Below are positions 53,911-63,896 of a stretch of 64,000 nucleotides of DNA, piece after piece (position 1 is the first letter of the stretch; every line of letters starts with the position of its first letter). This stretch comes from Reticulitermes speratus (Eukaryota; Arthropoda; Insecta; Blattodea; Rhinotermitidae): the NCBI GenBank assembly GCA_021186555.1, contig JAJKFL010000005.1:7281178-7345177 (forward strand). The letters run 5' to 3'. The notes below the pieces were generated by a model. It worked only from the letters and a program-made list of their open reading frames with translations. It had not been told where the DNA came from and did no database searches. The position numbers and the translations under genes are program-made.

Positions 53911-54893
53911 ATCTTCCCATTATGCTATCAGTTTTTGCACTTTATTTAAAAGCGGTGCACTAAAGGCGGGAAATTCTGAATGCAGCAGCTCAATGTTCTC
54001 TGGCAATGACGTTCTACATGTGACATATAAATAATACATATACAAATATGTAAATACGTAATTTTTACTTAGGTAAGTTTAGAATATATTTTTTAATTAT
54101 TTAATATATATTACGCCATTTTCTTCTCACCTTCCACGATTCGGAACCATAGACTTTGTGGCTGCTGTGAGACTCCCTTTGTTCTTTTTTTTTTTTTGTA
54201 ACTTCCTGAATGAAAGAAACTAACGTCAGGTGACAGAGTATGTCACCGAACTAACTCTTTGTGGTTGAGACAATCTCAGGGATCTTACAGCGGTGTGTTT
54301 ATCGAATCTATTAGTTGATGTAAAAGTATATGTTTATTCTGCTCATAATTTCATACACTACTTATGACAGCACTTACAGTTTCTGACCGCTCAATCTTTG
54401 ATCATACATCGAACTGCCTCCTGTCCTGGGGTCAGTTCTCTATCCACCCTCTTAAAGATTTTTTCCTTTTTATGAGTGAGTGCTGTCGCCTTCCCTTTGG
54501 TTCTGTGAATGCCAAGAAGAAGAGGGTGTCCCTTTCTATCCTTCTTGTAATGGTTTTATGACACTAAACTTTGTCAACCCAAATTAACCCAGCTGCTAGA
54601 GCTAGTCCAGGTAATGATATTCAGCATCACAGTCTCAAGCCTCGAACTTGTAAACAGTGGGGCCATGTTGCCTGCTGATAGCTCTGTTTTTGAAATCACT
54701 GCTTTCCTTCTCCACAGGGTTTCCGTCTTTTGTGTAGTGGGGTGAGGGACTCGAACCCTTAGCCACACACGTTATTCTTTTCGCAGTGTTTCCTAGGCTG
54801 GACTCGAACCAAGCCCGATAAGGGAAGTCCGGTTACAAGTAGGATGGTGGCTTTTGGAGTCAGATTCCATCATGGAATTTTACGTTGTGTTCA
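53911..54893. other. No gene recognised
   Basis: On minus, AGGGTTCGAGTCCCTCACCC near 54,740-54,760 matches a pol III B box, but no A box or SINE body was recognised around it. Confidence 0.4.
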
Positions 54894-54990
54894 CCGTGCA
54901 TTTTGGTAACAATCAACAATTAAACCAGGGTTAATGTAGGGTTAATGGACATACTTAAGAAACAATGTGCATTTGTTGGTTTAATTGTTG
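54894..54990 (-). mobile_element. Minimal HHR-family remnant (ends only)
   Basis: Tail CACCGTGCATTTTGG, arm end CAACAATTAAACCA and, 50 bp later, TGCATTTGTTGGTTTAATTG. The whole ribozyme region is absent. GTTGTG is present on both flanks. Confidence 0.5.
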
Positions 54991-55202
54991 TGAGTACAGC
55001 ATCGAAATTATTCAGGATTGAGCAATTGCCACTATTCTGGCTGTTCAAGAAACACATCTGTTAATTCATGATGTGTTGTAAAATTTTGTGAATACTCTTG
55101 CGAGAGAGGCCCTATAAAAGACGTAGTAGCTTGAAACAAGGGCAGTGGAATTTTGGTATGGTTGTTCATTTTATCATTTAGTGGCCTTCAAATTTTTTCC
55201 CC

Positions 55203-55442
55203 ATGGCGCAGGGGCCAGGGCCTCCTCAATATCGAGGCTTCAGGATCACACTCAGACCCCACTATACTCGGTAGGAATCCCCTGGACGAGTGATCAGCCC
55301 GACGCAGAGACCTCTACCTGACAACACACAACACTCACAAGAGACAGACGTCCATGACCCTTGCGGGATTTGAAACCCACAATCTCAGCAAGCGAACGGC
55401 CGTAGACCCACGTCTAAGACCGCGCGGCCACTGGGATCGGCC
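55203..55442 (-). mobile_element. SINE-B copy
   Basis: Minus strand: tRNA head GTGGCCGCGCGGTCTTAGAC, B box lost by a base change (GGTTTCAAATCC), body AGAGGTCTCTGCGTCG and tail GAGGAGGCCCTGGCCCCTGC. Confidence 0.8.
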
Positions 55443-56375
55443 CTTCAGACCTAGAGGGTTAATTTCATATACAAAGTGTTCAGAATATGAATTGGAGCTT
55501 CTGCTTTATCAAGACCCTCGCGTCTTTTAAGATCTGAGATACAGACCTTTTATTTAATGAATATACAGCCTTTTGGGGCATGGCTTTGTGTTTATTGGTA
55601 AGTAGTTACTGATATTTTAGAGGAAAATTTTGCCTCCATCTTCAGTTTAGTCATTTTATTGGACTACCCTGAAGATGGACAAACAACAAAATCCCGCGTT
55701 TAAATCTTGGCACTGAAATTCACTATGCTGACTCAAGATGTCATATTCCTCGGTTCCACCACGCAGATACATAAACAGTACCTCAATTTAGGCCATGTGC
55801 ACTTTCTTTTTTATCCTTTCCTAGTCAGTATTCATGAATGATGCCATCATTCAACGATATATAGTACAACATGTCAAAAAGTCAGTGAATACATAAATAA
55901 ACAGCGAAATAAGACACCAGTGTAACCGTAACAAAAACTCCGCGTGTTTTGTGTGTTAGTTCATTTCCAAGGAAACAACACCCCTGTTTTCAGTTTCCAT
56001 GGAAGCTTCCGTCTTATGACGTCACGGCAATAAAAGTCCTGTTCTTTCTGCCTCAGTATATTGCAGTTCTAGGCCACGCCACTACACGGAAAAGGCGGAG
56101 ATAGTTTGCAATAAGGGTCATCGGATAAGCTTAAGCCATAAGGAAATTGTGCCTTAATGAACAGCTGGCTTTTGTTCTCTCGGGGCATCTTCCTTGTCTG
56201 TAAGATAAACTCAACGCCTTGCCTCTATTTTTTAATTTCAAATTCCCTCACCACTTTTCTTCGTCGTTGCTCTCACACGCGTTTGAATGGTGTGAGATTG
56301 TGGATTGCATAACGAAGCTACCCGAAGTATGTGGCATGGTGGCTTTAACCTATGCTTCATAATGGCCATCGCCCT
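55443..56375. other. No gene recognised
   Basis: Contains a CCATCTTCAG/CTGAAGATGG inverted pair at about 55,637 and 55,670 that recalls half of the hammerhead core but lacks GAAAC. Confidence 0.4.
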
Positions 56376-56412
56376 CAGACTGCTCACAGTGCAGTGTCGA
56401 AACACGTAGCTT
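56376..56412 (+). other. Degenerate hammerhead-like motif
   Basis: CTCAGACTGC, stem II CTGC/GCAG, GAAA, CACG, TA. The CUGANGA core appears to have lost bases. A weak candidate only. Confidence 0.35.
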
Positions 56413-56859
56413 TATGCACCGCCGGTCTGGGCAGTATGTAAGATCTGAAACTTTATGGCTTTCAGATTCACTAAACTCCTCTCGAGATGTCTGTTACATG
56501 AATAATGGAATAAATCCAACGATGGGAACAGCGGAGTCTCCGAAACGTCGGACTGTAGCCCATTATATTGACTTGTCTGGTAGGCCGAGAGAAGTTTATC
56601 GAATTCTAGACACTAACAGGGTAGTAATGGGAAGTGGCAGTAGAGAAGTCCAGCAGCCGTAGCCCATGTAAAAGCGGCATGTCGCATTTTTACTTCCTTG
56701 AAGACACAGCAAACTTAACCTCGGCACCAGACGGCAATGTAACACGCACCGTCATGCGCACTTGAACTGACTTGGTTAAATGACTAATTAAAAATGTATT
56801 TTAAGAAACCTGTTTATTCCAGAACTATCTTTGCTAAAGAAATAACTCTACATAGCTGA

Positions 56860-57145
56860 GTCCTTCGTGAGAAGCTGATTGTTCCTCAGCTAATCGAGAA
56901 ATCTTCCGCACTACATAAAACCGTACTGTTCATTACCACATTCACAACGTCAAGACACCCATCCCTATCCTGAGCCAAAATAATCCAGGCTACTTCATCC
57001 CATCCTGTTTTTTTCTGGATCCATTTATCCTTCCAGCTACGCCACGTTTCCTCACCAAAAGCCCATCTTTTTTCCCATAAGCGCCACTAACCCTTCTCAT
57101 CCAAATTTCTCTTCATTTGATCACACTGACAATACTTGGTTGGGT
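56860..57145 (-). mobile_element. AQDRDRW-family LINE 3' end, diverged
   Basis: Minus strand: RENLDEKG, KRWAFGEETWRSWKDKW, KTGWDEVAWIILAQDRDGCL and DVVNVVMN, then a 3' UTR with GAAGATTTCTCGATTAGCTG, AGGAACAATCAGCTTCTCAC and GAAGGACTCAGC. It has the same layout as the 13.2-kb copy (AQDRD motif, GGGAATTTCTTGACTAGCTG, CTTCTCAAGAAGGACT) but is strongly diverged and tail-less. Confidence 0.7.
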
Positions 57146-58249
57146 GGAAAAATCGTGAAGCTTCGATTGTATCCCATTATTTATTCCCTTTTAGCTCCAA
57201 TGTAATTATTAACACCCTATTCCCAAAAACTCTTAGCCTATATATTTCCCTTAATATCAAACACCACGTTTTAGCCCATATAATATAACGGGTAAAAAGG
57301 GAGTTCTGTATATCTTAATATGATACAATTAGACAAGTCAACGTATAATATGTTCAATATATATTCTATACTTGCAGAATATGGCCTTTCACTTCTGCAT
57401 CTCTCTCCTTATCACGTGAATGTAACCTTATCTAACTACTATGCATCCTAGCGGGCAAACTTCACTGGCACAGAAGCGTTACATTTAGCTGTAATTTGGC
57501 CATAAAATGGCGGAATAAAATGTCTGCTTTGCATGGCATGTGGAATGTGCAGTTCCGTACATGAATGAGAAAGAAATGAAGGATGTCTGAAAGTGGAACG
57601 CTTGATAGATGAAAAGTCAGAACAGTTTATGTTTGACGTAAGGACAGAGTGACGGCACCTTCAGTGACAAGCAGTGAGCCAGTGTGAGGAGTTGATCATG
57701 TGGAGAGATAAGAGTGAAGACAGCAGACATATTGTGCTTTCTTATGTGGTGGAAGGTTTATCAAACCGTAACATCTTACATTTCTGCTTTTGAGCGTTAA
57801 AAGGACACGTAGGAGGGCCAGGGGGAATGGGACCCACCGCTTGATTATAAACACTGAAGAATTTAAAATGATTTGGAAGGTTTTGCTCTCTAAATTTCCG
57901 AGGTGTTGGCAATCCTGAACACGGAAACGGCCAGTTCAGTTTGAGAACTTTGTTCAAAAGTTACTAAACGTGTTTTCCTCATTGTTACTATGTAAATAAG
58001 GTACTGAACCTACAGTAAGTATGTGTAAATATTATTTTGTCTCGTTTGCACAAATTTAAACACTTCAATAACACTGCGTTTCAGTGTTGTGTAACACATT
58101 TGGACAGTATGTGTTTGGTGATTAATTCTCAGGTATTTTTTAAATCATTCAACATGCTGAGGGCAATGAGAACCACTGTGACCCCATTATTTTGATACAG
58201 GGCCCCATTTTTACATGTTAGCTTAAGTGGAAAACTGTCACGTCTTCCA

Positions 58250-58285
<36 letters not shown>

Positions 58286-58374
58286 AGAAACTAGGGCTAT
58301 AACTACTGAATTTCAAAAGCGTTCTCATAAATAACGAAAAGCGCCAATCAACTTTGTCATTTCATGCTATTCGT
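57146..58374. other. No gene; (TTA)n tract
   Basis: (TTA)n lies at 58,252-58,284. There is nothing else recognisable. Confidence 0.45.
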
Positions 58375-58440
58375 ACCGTGCATTGTCATCCGAGCAAACA
58401 CCACTTTAACCAACAAATGCACAGATATGTACAGTGTTGC
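58375..58440 (-). mobile_element. HHR-family terminal fragment
   Basis: The tail CGTACCGTGCATTGTCATC and arm end TTTAACCAACAAATGCACAG match the family ends exactly. No ribozyme follows. Confidence 0.55.
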
Positions 58441-58650
58441 CACTGAAACCTCCGTTCTAAGATAAAAAGTTTTTATACATATAACTCAGAAAGTTTGTGT
58501 ACGTTTATGTCCATTTTTAACTTAATATTTTTACCATTAATTTACAGTGGACCCAGGAACCAACAGAGATAGCCTACAATTTTAAACTTTATACATCTTG
58601 TGCTTTTAATATGTACCTTTATTGTTAATTTGTAATTGTGTAATTAGTGT

Positions 58651-58893
58651 GTCCCTGTCACCACGATAAGTCGGTCCCTGTCACCAGGATAAGTCGGTCC
58701 CTGTCATCACGATAAGTCGGTCCCTGTCACCACGATATGTCGGTCCCTGTCATCACGATAAGTCGGTCCCTGTCACCACGATATGTCGGTCTCTGTCACC
58801 ACGATAAGTCGGTCCCTGTCACCACGATAAGTCGGTCCCTGTCACCACGATAAGTCGGTCCCTGTCACCACGATAAGTCGGTCTCTGTCACAA
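58651..58893. repeat. 23-bp tandem array (about 10 copies)
   Basis: Unit GTCCCTGTCACCACGATAAG then TCG. It abuts the chimeric LINE, and its last unit merges into GTCTCTGTCACAACGGCATG at the start of that element. Confidence 0.88.
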
Positions 58894-59226
58894 CGGCATG
58901 GCGCGTCTTCGGGTTGTGGATGGAGGAACGGCCTCCGGATATGGAGGGTAGCTGCGAATACATTGAATAAGCAGTCGCGGACAGCCGACAAGGGGTGGTC
59001 CTTCAGCTTGGGGGTTGGGCGAGGTGCTAAAAACTCCTCACCGTAAAAAATTATCACGCTACGAAACATTTGACAAAGGCTCAGGATAGGGACAGTTGGC
59101 GGGCTCTTGTGAGTGCGGTAATGAACCTTCGGGTTCCATAAAACGCGGGGAATTTCTTGACTAGCTGACGACTTGCTAGCTTCGCAAGAAGGACTGTGCT
59201 GCATGGAGATAGTTTAGTTAGTTAGT
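58894..59226 (+). mobile_element. Internally deleted LINE (5'/3' chimera), copy 2
   Basis: 5' module GGCATGGCGCGTCTTCGGGT, CGGCCTCCGGATATGGAGGG, TAGCTGCGAATACATTGAAT, CACCGTAAAAAATTATC and CTACGAAAC, joined to GGCTCAGGATAGGGACAGTT (AQDRDSW on plus), GTGAGTGCGGTAATGAACCT and the (TTAG)n end. Everything between, which in a full LINE would hold endonuclease and reverse transcriptase, is missing. The 120-codon minus frame across it is not a gene. Confidence 0.75.
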
Positions 59227-59229
59227 AAT

Positions 59230-59290
59230 TTATAATATAAAAGTCCCTGATGATGATCCCAACAAGGGATCGAAACATGTGAGGCTAGTT
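59230..59290 (+). mobile_element. HHR element fragment with ribozyme motif
   Basis: The motif at 59,243-59,286 has CTGATGA, stem II GATCCC/GGGATC, GAAA, CATG, TG. Position 17 is G, which hammerheads do not cleave, so the copy should be dead. It lies directly downstream of the deleted LINE. Confidence 0.6.
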
Positions 59291-59349
59291 TACTGTGACT
59301 GTATTGTGTAACATAACAAGACATAATAAGAGCGCAATTTTTGGTTAAA

Positions 59350-59560
59350 GTGGCGTGTAGCTTTGTCATGTCTGTCCGTCCCGTCAGTCTGTCTGCATGT
59401 ATCAGCGAGGCTCCCACTTGACGATTATCGTGAAAATCGATAATTACGAACATTTACGAAAATCTGACGCATAAATCTAAATTTGGTTAAAGTTGGACAA
59501 ACCTATCGGGCACTTTACATGAAGACCTAAGTACTTTTACATTGCTGACAGCAGTACGAA
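59350..59560 (-). repeat. Interspersed repeat E, copy 5
   Basis: GTCTGTCCGTCCCGTCAGTC, CGAGGCTCCCACTTGACGAT and GGGCACTTTACATGAAGACC match repeat E on minus. The rest is diverged. Confidence 0.55.
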
Positions 59561-60368
59561 TTACTCTGTATGTCGACGACAGTGTAAAGTGGACGCTATC
59601 GAAATAATCTCGAAAGATAAATGCGAGCATGTGTTTTACTGACTGTGTTACTAAAAGTGACTTTAATATTAACAAAATTACGTTGGAGCATTTATTTTAG
59701 TAACAAAAAGTGACGTAGCCTGTGTCTGAAAGACTTCTCGTTTAAAACTTTTCAAATGGAACCTGGGGAATATTTTATCGTCCGTGAAATCTAATTACGG
59801 AAATATTAAATATCGAATTTGTATTATGACTACTTTCATAATAGACACAACACTCCCTTTAATTTACAAATTCCTTAACCTTCAATGTACCTAAAACGCT
59901 TTCCTGAGGAGTAATAATGCGGCAGATGAAGACGCCAGTTCATCTCGGGCAGACAGCGGCTGAGGAATACGGAAAATGTATACTCTTCCGCGGCTTCCAA
60001 CCAGTATTTGGAATTCCTCTGCCGGTGCAACATTCTCTCCCGCCTTTTCGTGTTTGTCTGCTCTGGTCCTACCTTCTGATTCTGTACTTGCTGCACCCTT
60101 CGCTCAGGTGGGCATTAAACAACTTTTCCATATGATACAGCGTCAATAAATAACGGCATTGAAGCAACTGCAGAGGAGATAAAATGTTTGAAGTCAACTG
60201 CACGACATGCCATATTTCTCCCCAAATATAAGACGTACCTTTTCCTTCAAAAAGTCCCCACAAACATCAGCACGTATTAAAACCGGAAGATCAAAAGTTA
60301 CTAAATCCGCAAAAACACCCTGCAAATTACAGGGTGCGTCTTTTCACTTGTAGCGTCATATGGAGTGG
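59561..60368. other. No gene recognised
   Basis: Frames of about 70 codons overlap on both strands at 59.9-60.1 kb. No domain is visible. Confidence 0.4.
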
Positions 60369-60380
60369 AACATACGCTAT

Positions 60381-60651
60381 TTATTTTTTTTGTTGTATGG
60401 CTCGACAGCCTTATACGAGCCTGGGCCTCCTCGTTTCGTCGAGGTTTCATGGTCACACACATTTGAGACACACCACAGTCGGTAGGACTCCTCTGGACGA
60501 GGGACCAGCTCGTCGCAGAGACCTCTACCTGACAACACACAACACTCACAACAGACAGACATCTATGCCCCCGGTGGGATTCGAACCCAGGATCCCAGTA
60601 AGCGAGCGGCCGAAGACCCACGCCTTAGACCGCACGGCCACTAGGATCGGC
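60381..60651 (-). mobile_element. SINE-B, full length with TSD
   Basis: Reference copy on minus. The head has GTGGCCGTGCGGTCTAAGGC, GGTCTTCGGCCGCTCGCTTA (a long variable-arm-like insert, as in Leu/Ser-type tRNAs) and the exact B box GGTTCGAATCC (minus CTGGGTTCGAATCCCAC). The body is AGAGGTCTCTGCGACGAGCT, AGGAGTCCTACCGACTGTGG and ACCATGAAACCTCGACGAAA, with the tail GAGGAGGCCCAGGCTCGTAT ending in an AT-rich run. The perfect 12-bp duplication is AACATACGCTAT (60,369-60,380; 60,652-60,663). Confidence 0.92.
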
Positions 60652-60663
60652 AACATACGCTAT

Positions 60664-61530
60664 ATTATATTACCATAAATTAAATAAGCGAACAAGGAAT
60701 GACTATAAATACAAATTTAAATAAAATTATTGTGGATTATAAATATATTTCCACAGAGCCTTTATTAAGAATGAACGATACAGGCAATTTCCAGGTAATG
60801 GATGAATATATTGCAATCGGCAGAAGGCACGTAGTTCGACCAAGAAAAAGACTAAGATGGAAAAACCCAGGAATAGCCTATACCTCGACATTTCTGCTGC
60901 TTCTACTGATGATTATGATTATGACATCAACAAGGTGTTGTTTTAGATGAATCAGGATTGGAATAGTTAGCCGGGAGACACATTATTTTAAACCAACAAT
61001 TGGAATATTCAATGATTATGCACTATATCAGAAACCACAGTGTAACTGCGAACAGTAGCAAAGTTCTAACAGAAGTCAGTATGCAGGAACAATTTTACTG
61101 CATAATCCCCTAATGTTAATAGTGTGTAGGTGTGTTATTTATGCATGTACGAATAGCTAATGCTACTTATATCATTGCATTACACATGCAGGTGAGTTAT
61201 TTTAGATGCCATTAACTACAGAGGTTTGCAGTGGAAACTAGGTGTGCAAAATTGCTATAGAATTCCAAATCAACCTTTACCATGTCATATACCTGAACAC
61301 AGTCTTTGCCTAACTGGATGGCAATGACACCACTAGCCTTTTGACATTATTTAAATGCGAAAGAATTTTTGGGTGGCAACACTGCAAGAAAAAGGAAACT
61401 GACCTATTTATTTCTAAATACTTTTAATAAGTCTGCGTTTTTTTTTTTCAAGCTGTAACGAGCCCTTTTGCTTTCGCTTCTTACGGATGTAGTCATCAGC
61501 TTTTCCAATGCTCTCCCAAGATATTCCATA
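60664..61530. other. No gene recognised
   Basis: No identifiable features. The 83-codon frame at 60.70-60.95 kb has no recognisable motif. Confidence 0.4.
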
Positions 61531-61531
61531 A

Positions 61532-61740
61532 TAATAATAATAATAATAATTCTTGGCTCAACAGCCCTATATGGGCCCGGGCCTCCTCTTGCCTCCTCTT
61601 TTCGAGGTTACTAAGTCATGCGCATTCATGGCAGTTGGTGACCGGCCAGCTAGCCGCGCTTAGTGTTCTATCGATCCTGATGTGCACGCCAGAGCCATCT
61701 GGCAGGCAGTCAGGAGACTCAAGATATTCCATAGGACAAC
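61532..61740 (-). mobile_element. SINE-C, 3' half only
   Basis: (TAA)n, then TTCTTGGCTCAACAGCCCTA and GGGCCCGGGCCTCCTCTTGC, then GGTGACCGGCCAGCTAGCCG and TCTGGCAGGCAGTCAGGAGA. This is the reverse complement of the SINE-C 3' half. The tRNA head is missing, as in a 5'-truncated insertion. Confidence 0.8.
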
Positions 61741-62106
61741 TTAAATTGAATATCTGCCGTGTACAGCAGATAAGAACTAAATTAAGATTAATTTATATTT
61801 AATGACACAAAATTGGCCTACGCCTGCTTCACAGTATTTGAGTTGGTCGAAGTGATTATATAATATAGAAAATTCTTCTGGACGCATATAATATCTTGAC
61901 ACGCCACTTCCTGCTCGCGGACCACAATTTGAATAACTCTATTCTGTAAGGCGTTTAATCTATATGTTCGTAATTATTTTTATTCGGAAACTCGATAGGG
62001 CTGTTTTGATATGTCAGCAAGTTGGAAAGCCCCGAAGCCAGAAATTTAAATACTTCAAAACTGTTTATATTTAGGCTTTACAATTATTTCTGCTGACTGT
62101 ACTATA

Positions 62107-62695
62107 CAGGATGTTTCAGGAGGGAAGGTAAATATTTTGGAAAATGATAGTATCGGTCGTTGTCAGAAAAAAGTTCATATCAACATTTGTATAATTCTGA
62201 ATGTTTACCGCTTCAGAGCTGTTTGAATCGACAATTACAAAAGAATTGTGGATGGTAATAAAGAATGAGAAATTACTGTTAATCTCATTTTAATTTAATG
62301 TTTAAATGACAAATTTATTACACAGAAATGACATATTTGTTACAGTTCGCAATAAATGTTCGAAAATCCCACCGTCAACCTCAGTGCACTTTGCAACTCG
62401 TGTGCGAAGATCACGTGTTGTTCGTCTCAGTTGATCTTCACATTTCTTTATGATGGCAGCAGCATCCAAAATGCGAGCGAGCAATTCGCCTCTTGTATCC
62501 ATCTTTCTTTATTTTAAACTTCGCTCTTCATCCAGCCCCACAAATAAAAATCTAATGGAGTTAGGTCTGTAAATTCAAACAGCTGTATCTCGGTAACAAT
62601 TTAGACTTGGACACATGTTGATATAAACTTTTTATCTCACAATGACCGATACTATCACCTCTCAAAATATTGACCTTTCCCCCTGAATTACCCTG
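62107..62695. mobile_element. Mariner-like transposon, internally deleted
   Basis: 589 bp flanked by TA. Ends CAGGATGTTTCAGGAGGGAA (left) and, inward, CAGGGTAATTCAGGGGGAAA (right), followed on both sides by GGT(A/C)AATATTTTG and TGATAGTATCGGTC. It keeps only the 3' part of a transposase gene on minus. Confidence 0.8.
62302..62577 (-). pseudogene. C-terminal fragment of mariner-like transposase
   Basis: Minus frame EFTDLTPLDFYLWGWMKSEV contains the last catalytic acidic residue in the PLDFYLWG motif. A stop and frameshift follow, then MDTRGELLARILDAAAIIKK, CEDQLRRTTRDLRTRVAKCT, EVDGGIFEHLL, the usual C-terminus of this transposase group. The DNA-binding domain and the first two catalytic residues are deleted. 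It complements in content the N-terminal fragment at 50.1 kb, but TIRs differ, so the two are different families. Confidence 0.75.
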
Positions 62696-62697
62696 TA

Positions 62698-63654
62698 TAA
62701 GCTCAATAACTTATCTGACAAACATTGTTTGCCACTTTGTGTAGGCTTTATATACATTTAAAACTACCACTTTTCCTAACCACACAAGCATGGCGGAGTA
62801 GCGACCGGAAGCGACAAATGACGGCCCTGTACTAGAAGGCATGAGAGTAAATCGGCTATTATACTGAATATAACATCCTGATGTGTAGTGGCCATTTTCA
62901 AACTTGAAACTTAGTCAGAAGTAAGCAGTAATCGACTTTCTCATATTTGGTCATTGGTAGCATATACGTGGGAGTATAAAAAGTTCCCGGAATTCAGCCG
63001 TAAAACTTAAGCATTTGAAGTGCAGTACTTTCCTATCTAATCACGTAAATTACAATAGCAAATATAGGAACAGGAGGTAGCAATTTCAACAAAATATAAA
63101 TTGTCTTTCGACTGAAATACGTTAATAATTCTATACTTTATTACAAACAAGAAAATTACAAACTACTATGGAGTAGTGTTGTTAATAATAAGAGAGCAAA
63201 ATCGCGAGCTGGACTCCTTGACACTAATGATAAAAAAATTCGGATCCTCCGAAACGTCTGACTCACCAGCCTACAACGTGTAACACCCCAGAAGACCTGA
63301 CTTTCTGTTATAATTCTGAATTTACAATTCCTACAAGCCTTATTACACAGGGCTAGATAAAAAAATCTGAAGGAAGGATGCATTCTAATTCCAACCTGAA
63401 ATGTTTTGCTGTATAATGAGGCCCTTGTAAACGTCTGCAGTAATCTTCAAAGAAAAGTCTGCAAGTTGTTTGTTACCGAAAGTTTTATGTAGCTGTTTCA
63501 GTTTCACCGGATCGTAATTGTGTTTTGGGGAAGCCCCTACAGACAAAAGCCTTTAAAACTGACACGTGTTTTGACCTTAAACACCTGTGCGAGACTTGGC
63601 ATAATTTTATTTATTTATTTACTTATTTATTGCTTAGCATGACGTATTTCTACC
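62698..63654. other. No gene; weak HHR-like motif, (TTTA)n
   Basis: CCTCCGAAACGTC at 63,245-63,257 resembles the CGTC-type hammerhead 3' half of the 33.9-kb palindrome. The upstream CTAATGA has a core change. (TTTA)n lies at 63,608-63,635. Confidence 0.4.
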
Positions 63655-63896
63655 TACTCACTGTAGGTGTAGAGGTTATTGTTGCATCTGATCACACTCA
63701 ATGACACACACACATACACATACTCGGTGGGACTTCTCTGGACGAGTGATCGGCCCGTCGCAGAGACCTCTACCTGATAGCACCCAAAATCACAAGAGAC
63801 AAACATCTAATCCCCCGGAGGGATTCGAACCCGCAATCCCAGCAAGCGAACGGTTGCAGACCCACGCCTCAGACCGCGTGGCCTCCGGGATCGACT
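63655..63896 (-). mobile_element. SINE-B copy, alternative tail
   Basis: Minus strand: head GAGGCCACGCGGTCTGAGGC, B box GGTTCGAATCC (CGGGTTCGAATCCCTCC), body AGAGGTCTCTGCGACGGGCC, and at the left GTTATTGTTGCATCTGATCA, matching the copy at 5.8 kb. These two define a subfamily with a different 3' end. Confidence 0.8.

Noticed and set aside
54735..54765. B box GGTTCGAGTCC on minus as a further SINE or tRNA
   Set aside because: No A box at the expected distance and no body shared with the other SINE families.
55630..55690. CCATCTTCAG/CTGAAGATGG inverted pair as another hammerhead pair
   Set aside because: It lacks the GAAAC half and a short stem III on either strand. Only one half of the core is present, which could be chance.
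58842..59204. 120-codon minus-strand frame
   Set aside because: It runs antisense through a deleted LINE and the last units of the 23-bp array. The copy at 42.1 kb gives a similar spurious peptide.
13568..59226. TTAG runs as insect telomeric repeats
   Set aside because: The runs are four-base TTAG, not TTAGG, and they always follow the same LINE 3' end, so they are that element's tail.
16000..60620. tRNA genes suggested by B boxes and tRNA-like heads
   Set aside because: Each lies at the 5' end of a SINE body that recurs in the window, and none was seen to fold as a complete independent tRNA.
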